15,166 bases of DNA from CAZAKZ01 sp964485695 (GTDB lineage: Bacteria > Planctomycetota > JAFGQW01), in assembly GCA_964485695.1 (NCBI GenBank), contig CAZAKZ010000130.1, positions 1 to 15,166 of the forward strand, read 5' to 3'. The first letter of the stretch is position 1. Each line of letters starts with the position of its first letter. Both the position numbers and the translations under genes were made by a program. This document shows, piece after piece, positions 1 through 6,674 of the stretch. Under the pieces are notes generated by a model. The model saw nothing but the letters and a program-made list of their open reading frames with translations. It was not told where the DNA came from and did no database searches.

Positions 1-73
1 ACTATAAAGCGAGAAGTGATCAGGAGTTGATTCAAAACCAATACAAGAACTTCCGTTTAACAACCAGGCGACG

Positions 74-460
74 GTGAAACTTCCGGTGGACGATCCAGCC
101 CTCAGCCTCGTCGGCAAGACCGGCATCGCCACCTTCGACGTGGTCATGGCCTCGCCCTACGATGCGGGCAAGTACTACGGCATCGGTGCGGGCGTCTCCG
201 GCACGTCACCGGGTCTACCTCTGGCACCGGGCCTGACCCTGCCCCTGAACTGGGACGCAATCACGGCGTTTTGCCTCCTCAACGGCGGAAGTATCTTCAA
301 CGATCCCGTGGGCGTTCTGGACCCCCGGGGCCAGGGCAGCCTGAAGGTGCGAGGCCCCGAGGACCCGGCCTTGAGGGGCGTGACGGTTCACTTCGCCGGG
401 ACCACCTTCACGCTGGAAGGTTTCCGGGCCGTCTCCAAGGCGCTCAATGTGAAGCTGTAG
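74..460 (+). CDS. Leaderless protein with the secreted-protein C-terminal module
   Basis: Function unknown. The 128-residue product is almost wholly one module that also ends the next two genes. It has a YYGIGAG segment where the others have YLTAAS and YQAASS, a hydrophobic stretch, a D-x-x-G-x-G turn (DPRGQG), and a PALRGVTVHFAGTTFTLEG strand pair matching PVLKGVRIHSAFITLEA in the third gene. From family experience, this kind of module ends many exported Planctomycetota proteins. There is no signal peptide. The GTG start at 74 is uncertain: the frame is open back to a TGA at 17-19 with no ATG, and no good ribosome binding site precedes the GTG. The GTG overlaps by four bases the stop of a frame open from the left edge (3-77). 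The gene may be a translationally coupled small gene, or the tail of a larger protein cut by a frameshift or rearrangement. The stretch before it is clearly AT-richer than the coding region. Confidence 0.6.
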   Translation: MKLPVDDPALSLVGKTGIATFDVVMASPYDAGKYYGIGAGVSGTSPGLPLAPGLTLPLNWDAITAFCLLNGGSIFNDPVGVLDPRGQGSLKVRGPEDPALRGVTVHFAGTTFTLEGFRAVSKALNVKL

Positions 461-488
461 CCGTGGGACGTCCCGGACTGATACTTTT

Positions 489-556
489 AACCCGTGAACA
501 AAAAATGAGTTAGAATGGAGAGACACGACTTTTAGAATCGTTCTCACGGGTTTTTT
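489..556 (+). terminator. Inverted repeat ending in six Ts (candidate terminator or leader structure)
   Basis: AACCCGTGA (489-497) is exactly complementary to TCACGGGTT (544-552), and the second arm runs directly into TTTTTT (551-556). Inside the 46-base loop a second stem can form between GAGA/ACGA (520-528, one bulged base) and TCGT/TCTC (538-545). It competes with the outer stem for two bases. The element lies 29 bases after the stop of the first module gene, so a rho-independent terminator is the simplest reading. The long loop and the promoter-like TAGAAT inside it leave a 5'-leader switch for the next gene possible. Confidence 0.4.
509..518 (+). promoter_or_regulatory. GTTAGAATGG, candidate -10 region shared with the third module gene
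   Basis: GTTAGAATGG contains TAGAAT (511-516), five of six bases of a sigma-70 -10 hexamer. Nine of its ten bases recur at 1585-1594 (GTTGGAATGG) ahead of the next module gene, where a perfect TTGACA precedes it. TTAGAAT also repeats at 532-538, 22 bp downstream, about two helical turns. No good -35 is visible here, so this is weak as a stand-alone promoter. The shared decamer suggests co-regulation of the two secreted-protein genes. Confidence 0.3.
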
Positions 557-705
557 AAATTATCGTTGTAAAAAGCTCTACGAACCGGGACCCAGGAGGT
601 AGAGACGCGGTGCATCGTCATCCGTCCGGACCTCTCCCCCACGATTTTCGGGACTTCCGACCGGCGGCCTGGAGAGGCTGCTGCAGTAAGAAAGGAGCAA
701 CAACC

Positions 706-1494
706 TTGCGTATGCGAATCGTTCTTCCGATGCTGGCTCTCGCCCTGGTCCTGAGCGTCCAGGCCGGTGCACAGCTCTCCACCGAGGCCTCCCCCAATCC
801 CGCCCCCCAGGGCAAGATCATCATGGTGAACGTCTCGGCCTCCATCCCCGCTGAGCTCATCCTGGCCTGCCCGCTGGACGTCCGCCAGGGAAGCCCCAAC
901 GGCCCCGTGGTCTGGACCGTGGGTCCCTGCATCATGCTGCGCGTCGTCATCGGCCCGGGCTCCTCGTACCCCAACATGGGCTGGAACGGCAAGGACAAGA
1001 ACAACAAGAACGTGGCTCCCGGCCTCTACTTCCTCCACACCAAGTGGAAACCCCTGAACAGCTCGAATCCCTGGACTTCCCACTTCATCCCCGTCCGCGT
1101 GGATCCGGTCTCGGGCCCGACCTATCCCCTGCTCACCACCACCTCGGCTGCCAAACGCGGCGCGACTCTCGGCCTCAAGGTCGAGTCCCCCAACCAGCCG
1201 AATACGAGCTACCTCACGGCCGCGTCGTTCACCACCAATACTGGCCTCGCCTTGGCGCCCAACCTGCACCTGGCCCTCGACCAGGACTGGCTCTTCTGGC
1301 TCTCCATCGGCACCCCGCTCGGACCGATCTTCAACAAATTCATCGGTAACACGGACGCATTCGGAAACGCCACGCCCAGCGTGAACATTCCGAACGCCGC
1401 CGCGCTCCAGGGCTTCCAGATCGCCATTCAGACTGCCGTGGTCGATAAGTTCGGGATCACTCTCACGAACCCGATCACCCGCGTCATCAACTGA
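706..1494 (+). CDS. Exported two-domain protein: FlgD-Ig-like domain plus planctomycete C-terminal module
   Basis: Predicted secreted protein of 262 residues, function unknown. The TTG at 706 is chosen because AAGGAG (692-697) sits eight bases upstream; ATG 712 is the alternative. The open frame extends upstream but that part does not look like protein. Residues 1-22 form a signal peptide: basic MRMR, then a hydrophobic core ending in AGAQ. Residues about 35-135 resemble a FlgD-type immunoglobulin-like fold, with the hallmark W-N-G-K-D-x-N-x-K-N-V-A-P-G-L-Y (93-108). Residues about 145-262 are the same C-terminal module as the flanking genes: YLTAAS, a D-x-F-G-N turn, then IPNAAALQG. The pattern fits a surface or matrix protein. 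A perfect 14-bp hairpin follows the stop, so it is probably monocistronic. It has no catalytic motif I recognise. Confidence 0.75.
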   Translation: MRMRIVLPMLALALVLSVQAGAQLSTEASPNPAPQGKIIMVNVSASIPAELILACPLDVRQGSPNGPVVWTVGPCIMLRVVIGPGSSYPNMGWNGKDKNNKNVAPGLYFLHTKWKPLNSSNPWTSHFIPVRVDPVSGPTYPLLTTTSAAKRGATLGLKVESPNQPNTSYLTAASFTTNTGLALAPNLHLALDQDWLFWLSIGTPLGPIFNKFIGNTDAFGNATPSVNIPNAAALQGFQIAIQTAVVDKFGITLTNPITRVIN

Positions 1495-1517
1495 TAAACA
1501 CAAAACGCGTTCTCCCC

Positions 1518-1549
1518 AAGCCGGCCGGAGGCCCGCCTCCGGCCGGCTT
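1518..1549 (+). terminator. Perfect 14-bp stem terminator
   Basis: AAGCCGGCCGGAGG (1518-1531) pairs without mismatch with CCTCCGGCCGGCTT (1536-1549) around a CCCG loop. It starts 24 bases after the stop codon at 1494. The tail (GTTCATTTCG) is only moderately T-rich, but the stem is very stable. It separates this gene from a fresh promoter at 1565. Confidence 0.75.
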
Positions 1550-1564
1550 GTTCATTTCGAAGTA

Positions 1565-1592
1565 TTGACAACACGATCAGATATGTTGGAAT
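1565..1592 (+). promoter_or_regulatory. Candidate sigma-70 promoter, TTGACA-16-TGGAAT
   Basis: A perfect TTGACA (1565-1570) is followed after 16 bases by TGGAAT (1587-1592, four of six -10 matches). It lies directly downstream of the strong hairpin at 1518-1549 and 72 bases before the ATG at 1664. The -10 lies in GTTGGAATGG, nearly identical to the decamer at 509-518 before the previous gene. A small hairpin, CTTTCG/CGAAAG (1601-1620), lies in the predicted leader. Confidence 0.45.
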
Positions 1593-1663
1593 GGATCCGG
1601 CTTTCGCCTTGAGACGAAAGATGTCATTTCTCCTCGTGGGTATTTTTTGGGAGATCCCGAGTC

Positions 1664-2653
1664 ATGAAGAGAAACCTGATCCTCGTTGCCGTGATCCTGG
1701 TCCTCGCAGCTCCCCTGGTGGCGCAGTCCAAGCTCTACGTACCGGACAACAGCCCGACCTCCGGAGGGGCCAACATGTGGCCGTTCACCACCACCGGCAA
1801 GGCCGGGCCCAACTGGCGGTATCAATACCTGATCCCGTCCACGTACCTCCTGCCCAAGGTGTTCAACATCACCGACGTCGCCTTCGTGCCCACGACCACG
1901 ACGACGTTTTCCGCGCACCAGTTCCAGATGCGTATGGCCAACACGACCTACTCCGCCCTGAGCACGACCATCGGCTACGATCAGATCCTCGGGCCCAGTC
2001 CCGCCACGGTCTACAACGGCCCCATCACCTATCAGCTCACCAGCAACACCTGGTGCCCCGTCGGCCTCCAGGGCTCCTTCGTCTACGACGGCAAGAGCAA
2101 CCTGGTCATCGAGATCCGGTACTTGACCAAGTCGACGGTCATGAGCATCGGCAGCCGTCAGGGGCCCTTCCAGCGGTCCTGGACCAATGCCTGGCTCAGT
2201 AACCCGGATCCCTACAACTCGAAGGTCCCCGAGTACGCGATGAGCGGCGGTCCCAAGGCCTGCTTCACCTACAACGAAATCCTCATCACCCTGGGCGGCA
2301 GCCCCAGCCCCGGCGGCACCGTGGACCTCGACCTCCTGTCCGTGGCCGACGCCGGCCGGTTCTACCAGGCGGCCTCGTCCCTCGGCACCGGCCCCATCCC
2401 CATCGGGAGCCGGAACCTCTACCTGAGCCCGGACGATCTCCTGGTTGTGACCGTCAACGGGTATCTGCCCTCGATCTTCGTGAACTACACGGGCAAGCTC
2501 GACGCCGCCGGAAAGGCCAAGGCGCAGATCAAGATCCCCAACGACCCGGTGCTCAAGGGCGTGCGGATCCACTCCGCCTTCATCACCCTGGAAGCATCGG
2601 CTCCGCACGGCGTGAGCCAGATCTCCAATACCGCCACGTTCACCATCTTGTAG
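1664..2653 (+). CDS. Exported planctomycete-type secreted protein, unknown function
   Basis: Predicted secreted protein of 329 residues. The ATG at 1664 follows GGGAG (1649-1653) with a ten-base gap. Residues 1-21 form a clear signal peptide: MKRN, then a hydrophobic run ending in PLVAQ. The central part (about 22-205) has motifs I associate with Planctomycetota secreted proteins: an early PDNSPTSGGANMWPF segment, a V-F-N-I-T-D-V-A-F-V-P strand, TVYNGPITY, and FVYDGKSNLVIEIRY. Residues about 212-329 are the C-terminal module shared with the two preceding genes: YQAASS, LDAAGKAKAQIKIPNDPVLKG, then a final ISNTATFTI strand. It is rich in beta-prone, Thr/Ser/Gly-rich sequence with no catalytic motif seen. 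An extracellular structural or adhesive role is inference. It has its own candidate promoter at 1565 and a hairpin after its stop. Confidence 0.8.
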   Translation: MKRNLILVAVILVLAAPLVAQSKLYVPDNSPTSGGANMWPFTTTGKAGPNWRYQYLIPSTYLLPKVFNITDVAFVPTTTTTFSAHQFQMRMANTTYSALSTTIGYDQILGPSPATVYNGPITYQLTSNTWCPVGLQGSFVYDGKSNLVIEIRYLTKSTVMSIGSRQGPFQRSWTNAWLSNPDPYNSKVPEYAMSGGPKACFTYNEILITLGGSPSPGGTVDLDLLSVADAGRFYQAASSLGTGPIPIGSRNLYLSPDDLLVVTVNGYLPSIFVNYTGKLDAAGKAKAQIKIPNDPVLKGVRIHSAFITLEASAPHGVSQISNTATFTIL

Positions 2654-2671
2654 ATCGACGGGATGCCGTTC

Positions 2672-2697
2672 CGGGAGCCGGCCGAGCCCGGCTCCCG
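2672..2697. terminator. Hairpin between convergent genes
   Basis: CGGGAGCCGG (2672-2681) is perfectly complementary to CCGGCTCCCG (2688-2697) around a six-base loop. It lies between the plus-strand stop at 2653 and the minus-strand stop at 2709, where it could serve both genes. Neither flank has a real T-run, so the terminator call rests on stem strength and position. Confidence 0.5.
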
Positions 2698-2708
2698 ATA
2701 TCCTCGTT

Positions 2709-4097
2709 TCAGCTCTTCCTGGCAGGGGCTCCCACGATGCCCAGCGGCGGCCGGGTCTTCCACCGGCCCCGGGTGAAGTCGGGGACGTCCACGGAGCGGC
2801 TGCGACTGGCCACCGACTGTTCGGTCAGGTCGGTGATAACGCTCCAGGACGCGGCGTCGTACACGTCCATGTCCGTGGGCGTGCCCTCACGCAGGCACTG
2901 GATGAGGCGGAAATCCTCGAGGTAGTCCATGCCGCCGTGGCCCGCGCCCCGGGCGTTCCGGCCCTCGGCCGTCCAGAGGGGATGCTGGAACTCTTTCCTG
3001 TAATTCTCGATGGGCTCCCAGGCGTGTCCCTTGGTCCGGCCCTCGATGTGGATCTGATCGGGATAGCCCGAGAAGATGCCCCGGGTGCCCTGGACGAGGT
3101 TGATGCGGCTGTAGGGCCGCGGCAGGTTGGTATCATGGACGAGATAAATCGTCAGCCCCTTGACCGTCTGGATGAGGGTGACGTTCACGTCCCCGAGGGC
3201 GTACTTCTCGCGGGCGCGCTTGTCGTCGGCGCCGAACTTCTTCACAGCATACTGGTGCAGGCCCCTGGCAGGTCCGCTCATGGAGACCAGGTAATCGAAC
3301 CGGTCGCCCCGGTTGATGTTCATGCACTGGGCCACAGGCCCGAGGCCGTGGGTGGGGTAGAGGTTGGCGTTCCGGGCGATGGAGTGCGCCCGGCGCCATA
3401 GCCCCTCGCCCCGGGGGCTGAACTTGACGCCGCGGAGATCGTGGAGGTATCCGGCCTCGCCGTGGAGCACCTCGCCGAGGAGCCCCTGACGCACCATGTT
3501 CAGCACCATCATCTCGGTGCGGCCGTAGCAGCAGTTCTCCATCATGACGCAGTGCTTCTCGAGCTTCTCCGCGGACTCCACGAGCTGCCAGCACTCGTCC
3601 AGGGTCACGGCCGCCGGCACCTCGGTGGCGGCATGCTTGCCCGCCTTCATGGCCGCCATGCACACGGGCACGTGCCACCTCCAGGGCGTGGCCGTGAACA
3701 CCAGGTCCAGGTCCTCCTCCCCGCACATGCGCTCGAAGTCGGTCTCCCCCCGGGAGTAGCCCGTGGGCCGGGGCTGGCCCGCCTTCTCGGTCCAGTCCTG
3801 GATCCGGGCCACCTTCTTCTCCACGATGTCGCACACGGCCCGGACCTCAACCCCCTCGATGCGCAGAAAGTTCCGGACGTGGGCCGATCCCATGCCTCCC
3901 ACGCCCACGAATCCCACCCTGACCCGATCCAGGCGCGGTGCCGCAAAGGGTTCTGCCGGGGCGGGCCCGAGGCGCCGCTCCCTGGATACGCAGCCCGAAA
4001 GAGCCATCCCGCCCAGGGCTGCGCCCACGCCGGCCGTCAGGCCCACCTTGCAGAAGTCCCTCCGGCTCGGCTCCTTCGATTCCCAGTCCATGGTCAC
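2709..4097 (-). CDS. GH109-type Gfo/Idh/MocA protein, Tat-exported lipoprotein
   Basis: Likely NAD-dependent glycoside hydrolase of family GH109, whose founding member is an alpha-N-acetylgalactosaminidase that uses a tightly bound NAD in a transient redox mechanism. The 462 residues begin with a twin-arginine signal (SRRDF at 11-15) and a lipobox LSGC (33-36), suggesting Tat export and lipid anchoring. Residues about 58-180 are the Rossmann domain, with GVGGMG (65-70) and ATPWRWHVP (136-144). Family hallmarks follow: EVPAA (159-163), MENCCYGR (186-193), YPTHGLGPVAQ (247-257; Tyr247 and His250 match the Tyr-x-x-His of GH109), NRGDRFDYLVSM, RPYSRINLVQGT, GHGGMD and LIQCLREG. The GTG start is supported by GGAGG (4107-4111) nine bases upstream; ATG 4091 is the alternative. 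It is transcribed divergently from a symporter gene, consistent with release and uptake of one sugar. Substrate specificity cannot be read directly, and plain oxidoreductase activity is the alternative. Confidence 0.85.
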   Translation of the reverse strand: MTMDWESKEPSRRDFCKVGLTAGVGAALGGMALSGCVSRERRLGPAPAEPFAAPRLDRVRVGFVGVGGMGSAHVRNFLRIEGVEVRAVCDIVEKKVARIQDWTEKAGQPRPTGYSRGETDFERMCGEEDLDLVFTATPWRWHVPVCMAAMKAGKHAATEVPAAVTLDECWQLVESAEKLEKHCVMMENCCYGRTEMMVLNMVRQGLLGEVLHGEAGYLHDLRGVKFSPRGEGLWRRAHSIARNANLYPTHGLGPVAQCMNINRGDRFDYLVSMSGPARGLHQYAVKKFGADDKRAREKYALGDVNVTLIQTVKGLTIYLVHDTNLPRPYSRINLVQGTRGIFSGYPDQIHIEGRTKGHAWEPIENYRKEFQHPLWTAEGRNARGAGHGGMDYLEDFRLIQCLREGTPTDMDVYDAASWSVITDLTEQSVASRSRSVDVPDFTRGRWKTRPPLGIVGAPARKS

Positions 4098-4178
4098 GGT
4101 GAATTTCCTCCAAGAAGATTGCCCGGATGCTTGCGAGTCGCTACTGTAACGGACTGATTATACAGAAAGGACCCTCCG

Positions 4179-5690
4179 TTGACGAACTTCACCGCGCTGG
4201 ACTGGAGCATTGTCTGCGTCTATCTGGCCGGCATCCTGGTAGCCGGCCTCTACTGCCGCCGCTACGTGAAGAGCATGGCTGAGTTCGTGGTAGCGGGCCG
4301 GTCGCTGAAATCCTACCTGGCCATCGCCACCCTCGTCGGTTCGGAGCTGGGCCTGGTCACGGTGATGTACTCGGCCCAGAAGGGATTCACCTCCGGATTC
4401 TCGGCCTTTCATATCGCCCTGTCGGCCTGCATCCTGACACTGCTGGTGGGCCTCACCGGCTTCATCGTGGTGCCGCTCAGGCGCATGGGCGTCATGACCA
4501 TCCCCGAGTTCTACGAGAGGCGGTTCAGCCGCGGAGTACGCATCCTCGGCGGCGCCATCCTGGCGGTCTCCGGCATCCTCAACATGGGCATGTTCCTGAA
4601 GGCCGGGGCCATATTCATCACGGGCCTCACCGGCATGGAGTCGACGTTTCAGCTCAACCTCGTCATGACGGTGATGCTGGGCATGGTGCTCGCCTACACC
4701 ATGCTGGGAGGGATGCTCTCGGTGGTGTTCACCGACTACCTCCAGTTCGTCCTGCTCTCAGTGGGTCTGCTCATCACCTGCGGCATCGCCGTCCGCGTGC
4801 TAGGCTGGGACCACATCACGGACACGGTCGTCACCCTCAAGGGAGAGGCGGGCGTGAATCCGCTGCACCCGGATGGAGGCGGCGTGAGCTACGTGATCTG
4901 GATGGCCTTCATGGGCCTCTTCTCCGCCTGTGTCTGGCAGACAGCGGTCATGCGGGCCTGCTCGGCCGCGAGCACCGCCGTGGTGAAGCGACTCTACGTC
5001 GTCGCCTCCGTCGGGTTTCTCATCCGGTTCCTGATTCCCTACTTCTTCGGCATTTGCGCTCTGGTCTACTTCTCGGACCACGAAACACTGAAGAGCATCT
5101 TCCTCGCAGAGAAGGCCACCTCGGAAACCACGATGGCGGCCATGCCCGTGTTCCTGAGCCACATCCTCCCCACGGGCCTCCTGGGCCTGGTGGCCGCGGG
5201 CATGCTGGCGGCTTTCATGTCAACCCACGACAGCTACCTGCTTTGCTGGAGCTCGGTCCTCACCCAGGACGTGGTGGCGCCCTGCATCCGGAAGGGGCTC
5301 TCAACCCGTGCACGCCTGAAACTGACCCGCGCTTTCATCTTCTTCATCGGTGTCTTCCTGCTGGTCTGGAGCCTCTGGTATCCCCTGGGCCAGGACCTCT
5401 GGGACTACATGGCCATCACCGGCTCCATCTACTTCGCCGGTGCCTTTGCGCTCCTGCTGCTGGGCATCTACTGGAAGCGGGCCTCCACCGCCGGAGCGTA
5501 CGTGGCTCTCGTCGCAGGTTTCCTGGCAGTGATGGGCCTCACCCCCGTGAAAAGCGCCCTGGGAATGAAAGAAGTGGGAAGTCATTACATCGGTCTCTCG
5601 TCCATAGGCCTGTCCATCGTGCTCATGGTAGTCGTATCCCTGGCCTGGCCCGACAAGAGGTCCTCCTCGGGTGAAAAGGAAACCGCATGA
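4179..5690 (+). CDS. Sodium:solute symporter family transporter
   Basis: Integral membrane protein of 503 residues, a normal length for the SSS family (PF00474), which couples solute uptake to sodium entry through 13-14 helices. The TTG start is supported by AAAGGA (4166-4171) seven bases upstream. The N-terminal helix (DWSIVCVYLAGILVAGLY) is followed by the conserved AGRSLKSYLAIATLVGSELG region (39-58). GGMLSVVFTDYLQF (177-190) is the classical SSS signature, and GLVAAGMLAAFMSTHDSY (336-353) is the sodium-site helix with the MSTxxS-like motif. Roughly a dozen hydrophobic segments are visible. The substrate is not readable from sequence. The divergent GH109 gene and downstream nucleotidyltransferase suggest a sugar or amino sugar (inference). 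Its stop overlaps the start of a small membrane protein gene by four bases, so the two should be made together. Confidence 0.92.
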   Translation: MTNFTALDWSIVCVYLAGILVAGLYCRRYVKSMAEFVVAGRSLKSYLAIATLVGSELGLVTVMYSAQKGFTSGFSAFHIALSACILTLLVGLTGFIVVPLRRMGVMTIPEFYERRFSRGVRILGGAILAVSGILNMGMFLKAGAIFITGLTGMESTFQLNLVMTVMLGMVLAYTMLGGMLSVVFTDYLQFVLLSVGLLITCGIAVRVLGWDHITDTVVTLKGEAGVNPLHPDGGGVSYVIWMAFMGLFSACVWQTAVMRACSAASTAVVKRLYVVASVGFLIRFLIPYFFGICALVYFSDHETLKSIFLAEKATSETTMAAMPVFLSHILPTGLLGLVAAGMLAAFMSTHDSYLLCWSSVLTQDVVAPCIRKGLSTRARLKLTRAFIFFIGVFLLVWSLWYPLGQDLWDYMAITGSIYFAGAFALLLLGIYWKRASTAGAYVALVAGFLAVMGLTPVKSALGMKEVGSHYIGLSSIGLSIVLMVVVSLAWPDKRSSSGEKETA

Positions 5691-5845
5691 TGGACGCCTG
5701 GATGACCTTCTGGACCCTTCTGCTCGTCACGGGGCTGGGCCTGTTCGCGGTCATTGCAGTGGTAGTGACCGTGGGCGGATTCTTCGACCTCAAGGCCATG
5801 TTCCGGTCACTGGCCGACCGTCAGGATCAGGAGCCGGACAAGTAG
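5687..5845 (+). CDS. Small single-span membrane protein coupled to the symporter
   Basis: A 52-residue protein starting at ATG 5687, overlapping the symporter stop as ATGA; a second ATG at 5690 is also possible. The N-terminus is MMDAWMTFW, followed by one strongly hydrophobic helix (about residues 8-30). The cytoplasmic tail contains GGFFDLKAMFRSLAD (30-44) and an acidic/polar end. Small one-helix proteins encoded directly after SSS transporters are known as symporter small accessory proteins. The GGF-x-DLK-x-MFR-x-L tail resembles ones I recall after planctomycete symporters, but I cannot confirm the family. The likely role is stabilising or tuning the transporter (inference). The nucleotidyltransferase gene begins 11 bases after its stop. 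Confidence 0.75.
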   Translation: MMDAWMTFWTLLLVTGLGLFAVIAVVVTVGGFFDLKAMFRSLADRQDQEPDK

Positions 5846-5856
5846 AGACGCTCCCC

Positions 5857-6666
5857 ATGCACAAGGCCGTCATCCTCGCCCGCGGCCTCGGCACGCGCAT
5901 GCGCCGGGACGTTGGAGCCTCCGGCCTCACCCCCGGCCAGGCCGCGGTAGCCGCCGCGGGCATGAAGGCCATGATGCCTGTGGGCGACCGGCCGTTTCTC
6001 GACCACGTGCTGACCGCCCTTGCCGACGCCGGTTTCCGGGAGGTCTGCCTGGTCATCGGTCACGAGCACCTGCCGCTTAGGCGCCACTACGCCGCCGTCT
6101 CCTGCCGGCGCCTTGAAATCGACTTTGCCGTCCAGGACATGCCCCTGGGCACGGCCGATGCCGTGTCCGCAGCCTTGGAGTTCACGGGCGATGACTCCTT
6201 TCTGGTGCTGAACGGGGACAACTATTATCCGGTGGGATCGCTCGAGGCCATGCGCGGCCTCGCAGAGAACGGCCTGGCCGCCTTCGACCGCGACGTCCTC
6301 GTGGCGGAGGGTGACATCCCTCCCGAACGCATCGCTCGGTTCGCCATCATCGAGAGGGACGAGGACGGATACCTGACCCGCATCACGGAAAAACCCGATC
6401 CCGCCGCCGTTGCCGCCCTGGCCGGCCCCGTCCGGGTGAGCATGAACTGCTGGCGCTTCGACGCCGGAATCTACTCGGCCATCCGCGCCATCCAGCCATC
6501 CTCCCGCGGAGAACTGGAGCTGCCGGACGCTGTGCAACACGCCATGGAGAAAATGAACGCCAGGTTCCGGGTGGTGGATGTGGCCGGCGGGGTCCTGGAC
6601 CTCACCACCGCTGGTGACGTGCGCAGCATCGCGTCCAGGCTGAAGAGCAGGGGAATCGACCTCTGA
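5857..6666 (+). CDS. Sugar-1-phosphate nucleotidyltransferase
   Basis: A 269-residue cytosolic enzyme of the NTP_transferase family (PF00483), making an NDP-sugar from a nucleoside triphosphate and a sugar-1-phosphate. ATG 5857 is chosen because the protein then begins exactly at the nucleotide-binding strand, MHKAVILARGLGTRMR (G-x-G-T-R at 10-14). A 20-residue insert rich in Ala/Gly (18-36) precedes the catalytic Lys37 (GMKAMMPVGDRPFLDHVL). PLGTADAV (96-103) binds the base and sugar, and LNGDN (118-122) supplies the metal-binding Asp. There is no C-terminal left-handed helix or acyltransferase domain. The modified LARGLGTRMR motif with the Gln-Ala-Ala-rich insert matches a subgroup I remember occurring with GHMP sugar kinases like the one at 7914. 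The base and sugar used are unknown. It sits 11 bases after the small membrane protein gene, probably in the same operon. Confidence 0.88.
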   Translation: MHKAVILARGLGTRMRRDVGASGLTPGQAAVAAAGMKAMMPVGDRPFLDHVLTALADAGFREVCLVIGHEHLPLRRHYAAVSCRRLEIDFAVQDMPLGTADAVSAALEFTGDDSFLVLNGDNYYPVGSLEAMRGLAENGLAAFDRDVLVAEGDIPPERIARFAIIERDEDGYLTRITEKPDPAAVAALAGPVRVSMNCWRFDAGIYSAIRAIQPSSRGELELPDAVQHAMEKMNARFRVVDVAGGVLDLTTAGDVRSIASRLKSRGIDL

Positions 6667-6674
6667 CCGTTGGG

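Noticed and set aside
3..77. Open frame from the left edge ending at TGA 75-77
   Set aside because: Only 24 codons are visible and no family can be recognised, so it is discussed with the first gene rather than listed as a feature.
544..1503. 319-codon open frame on the minus strand opposite the second module gene
   Set aside because: Gly/Arg/Asp/Val-rich composition typical of an antisense shadow in GC-rich DNA. The plus strand has a signal peptide, ribosome binding site, family match and terminator.
1577..2608. 343-codon open frame on the minus strand opposite the third module gene
   Set aside because: Low-complexity Gly/Val/Asp/Glu sequence with no recognisable motif, fully opposite a well-supported exported protein.
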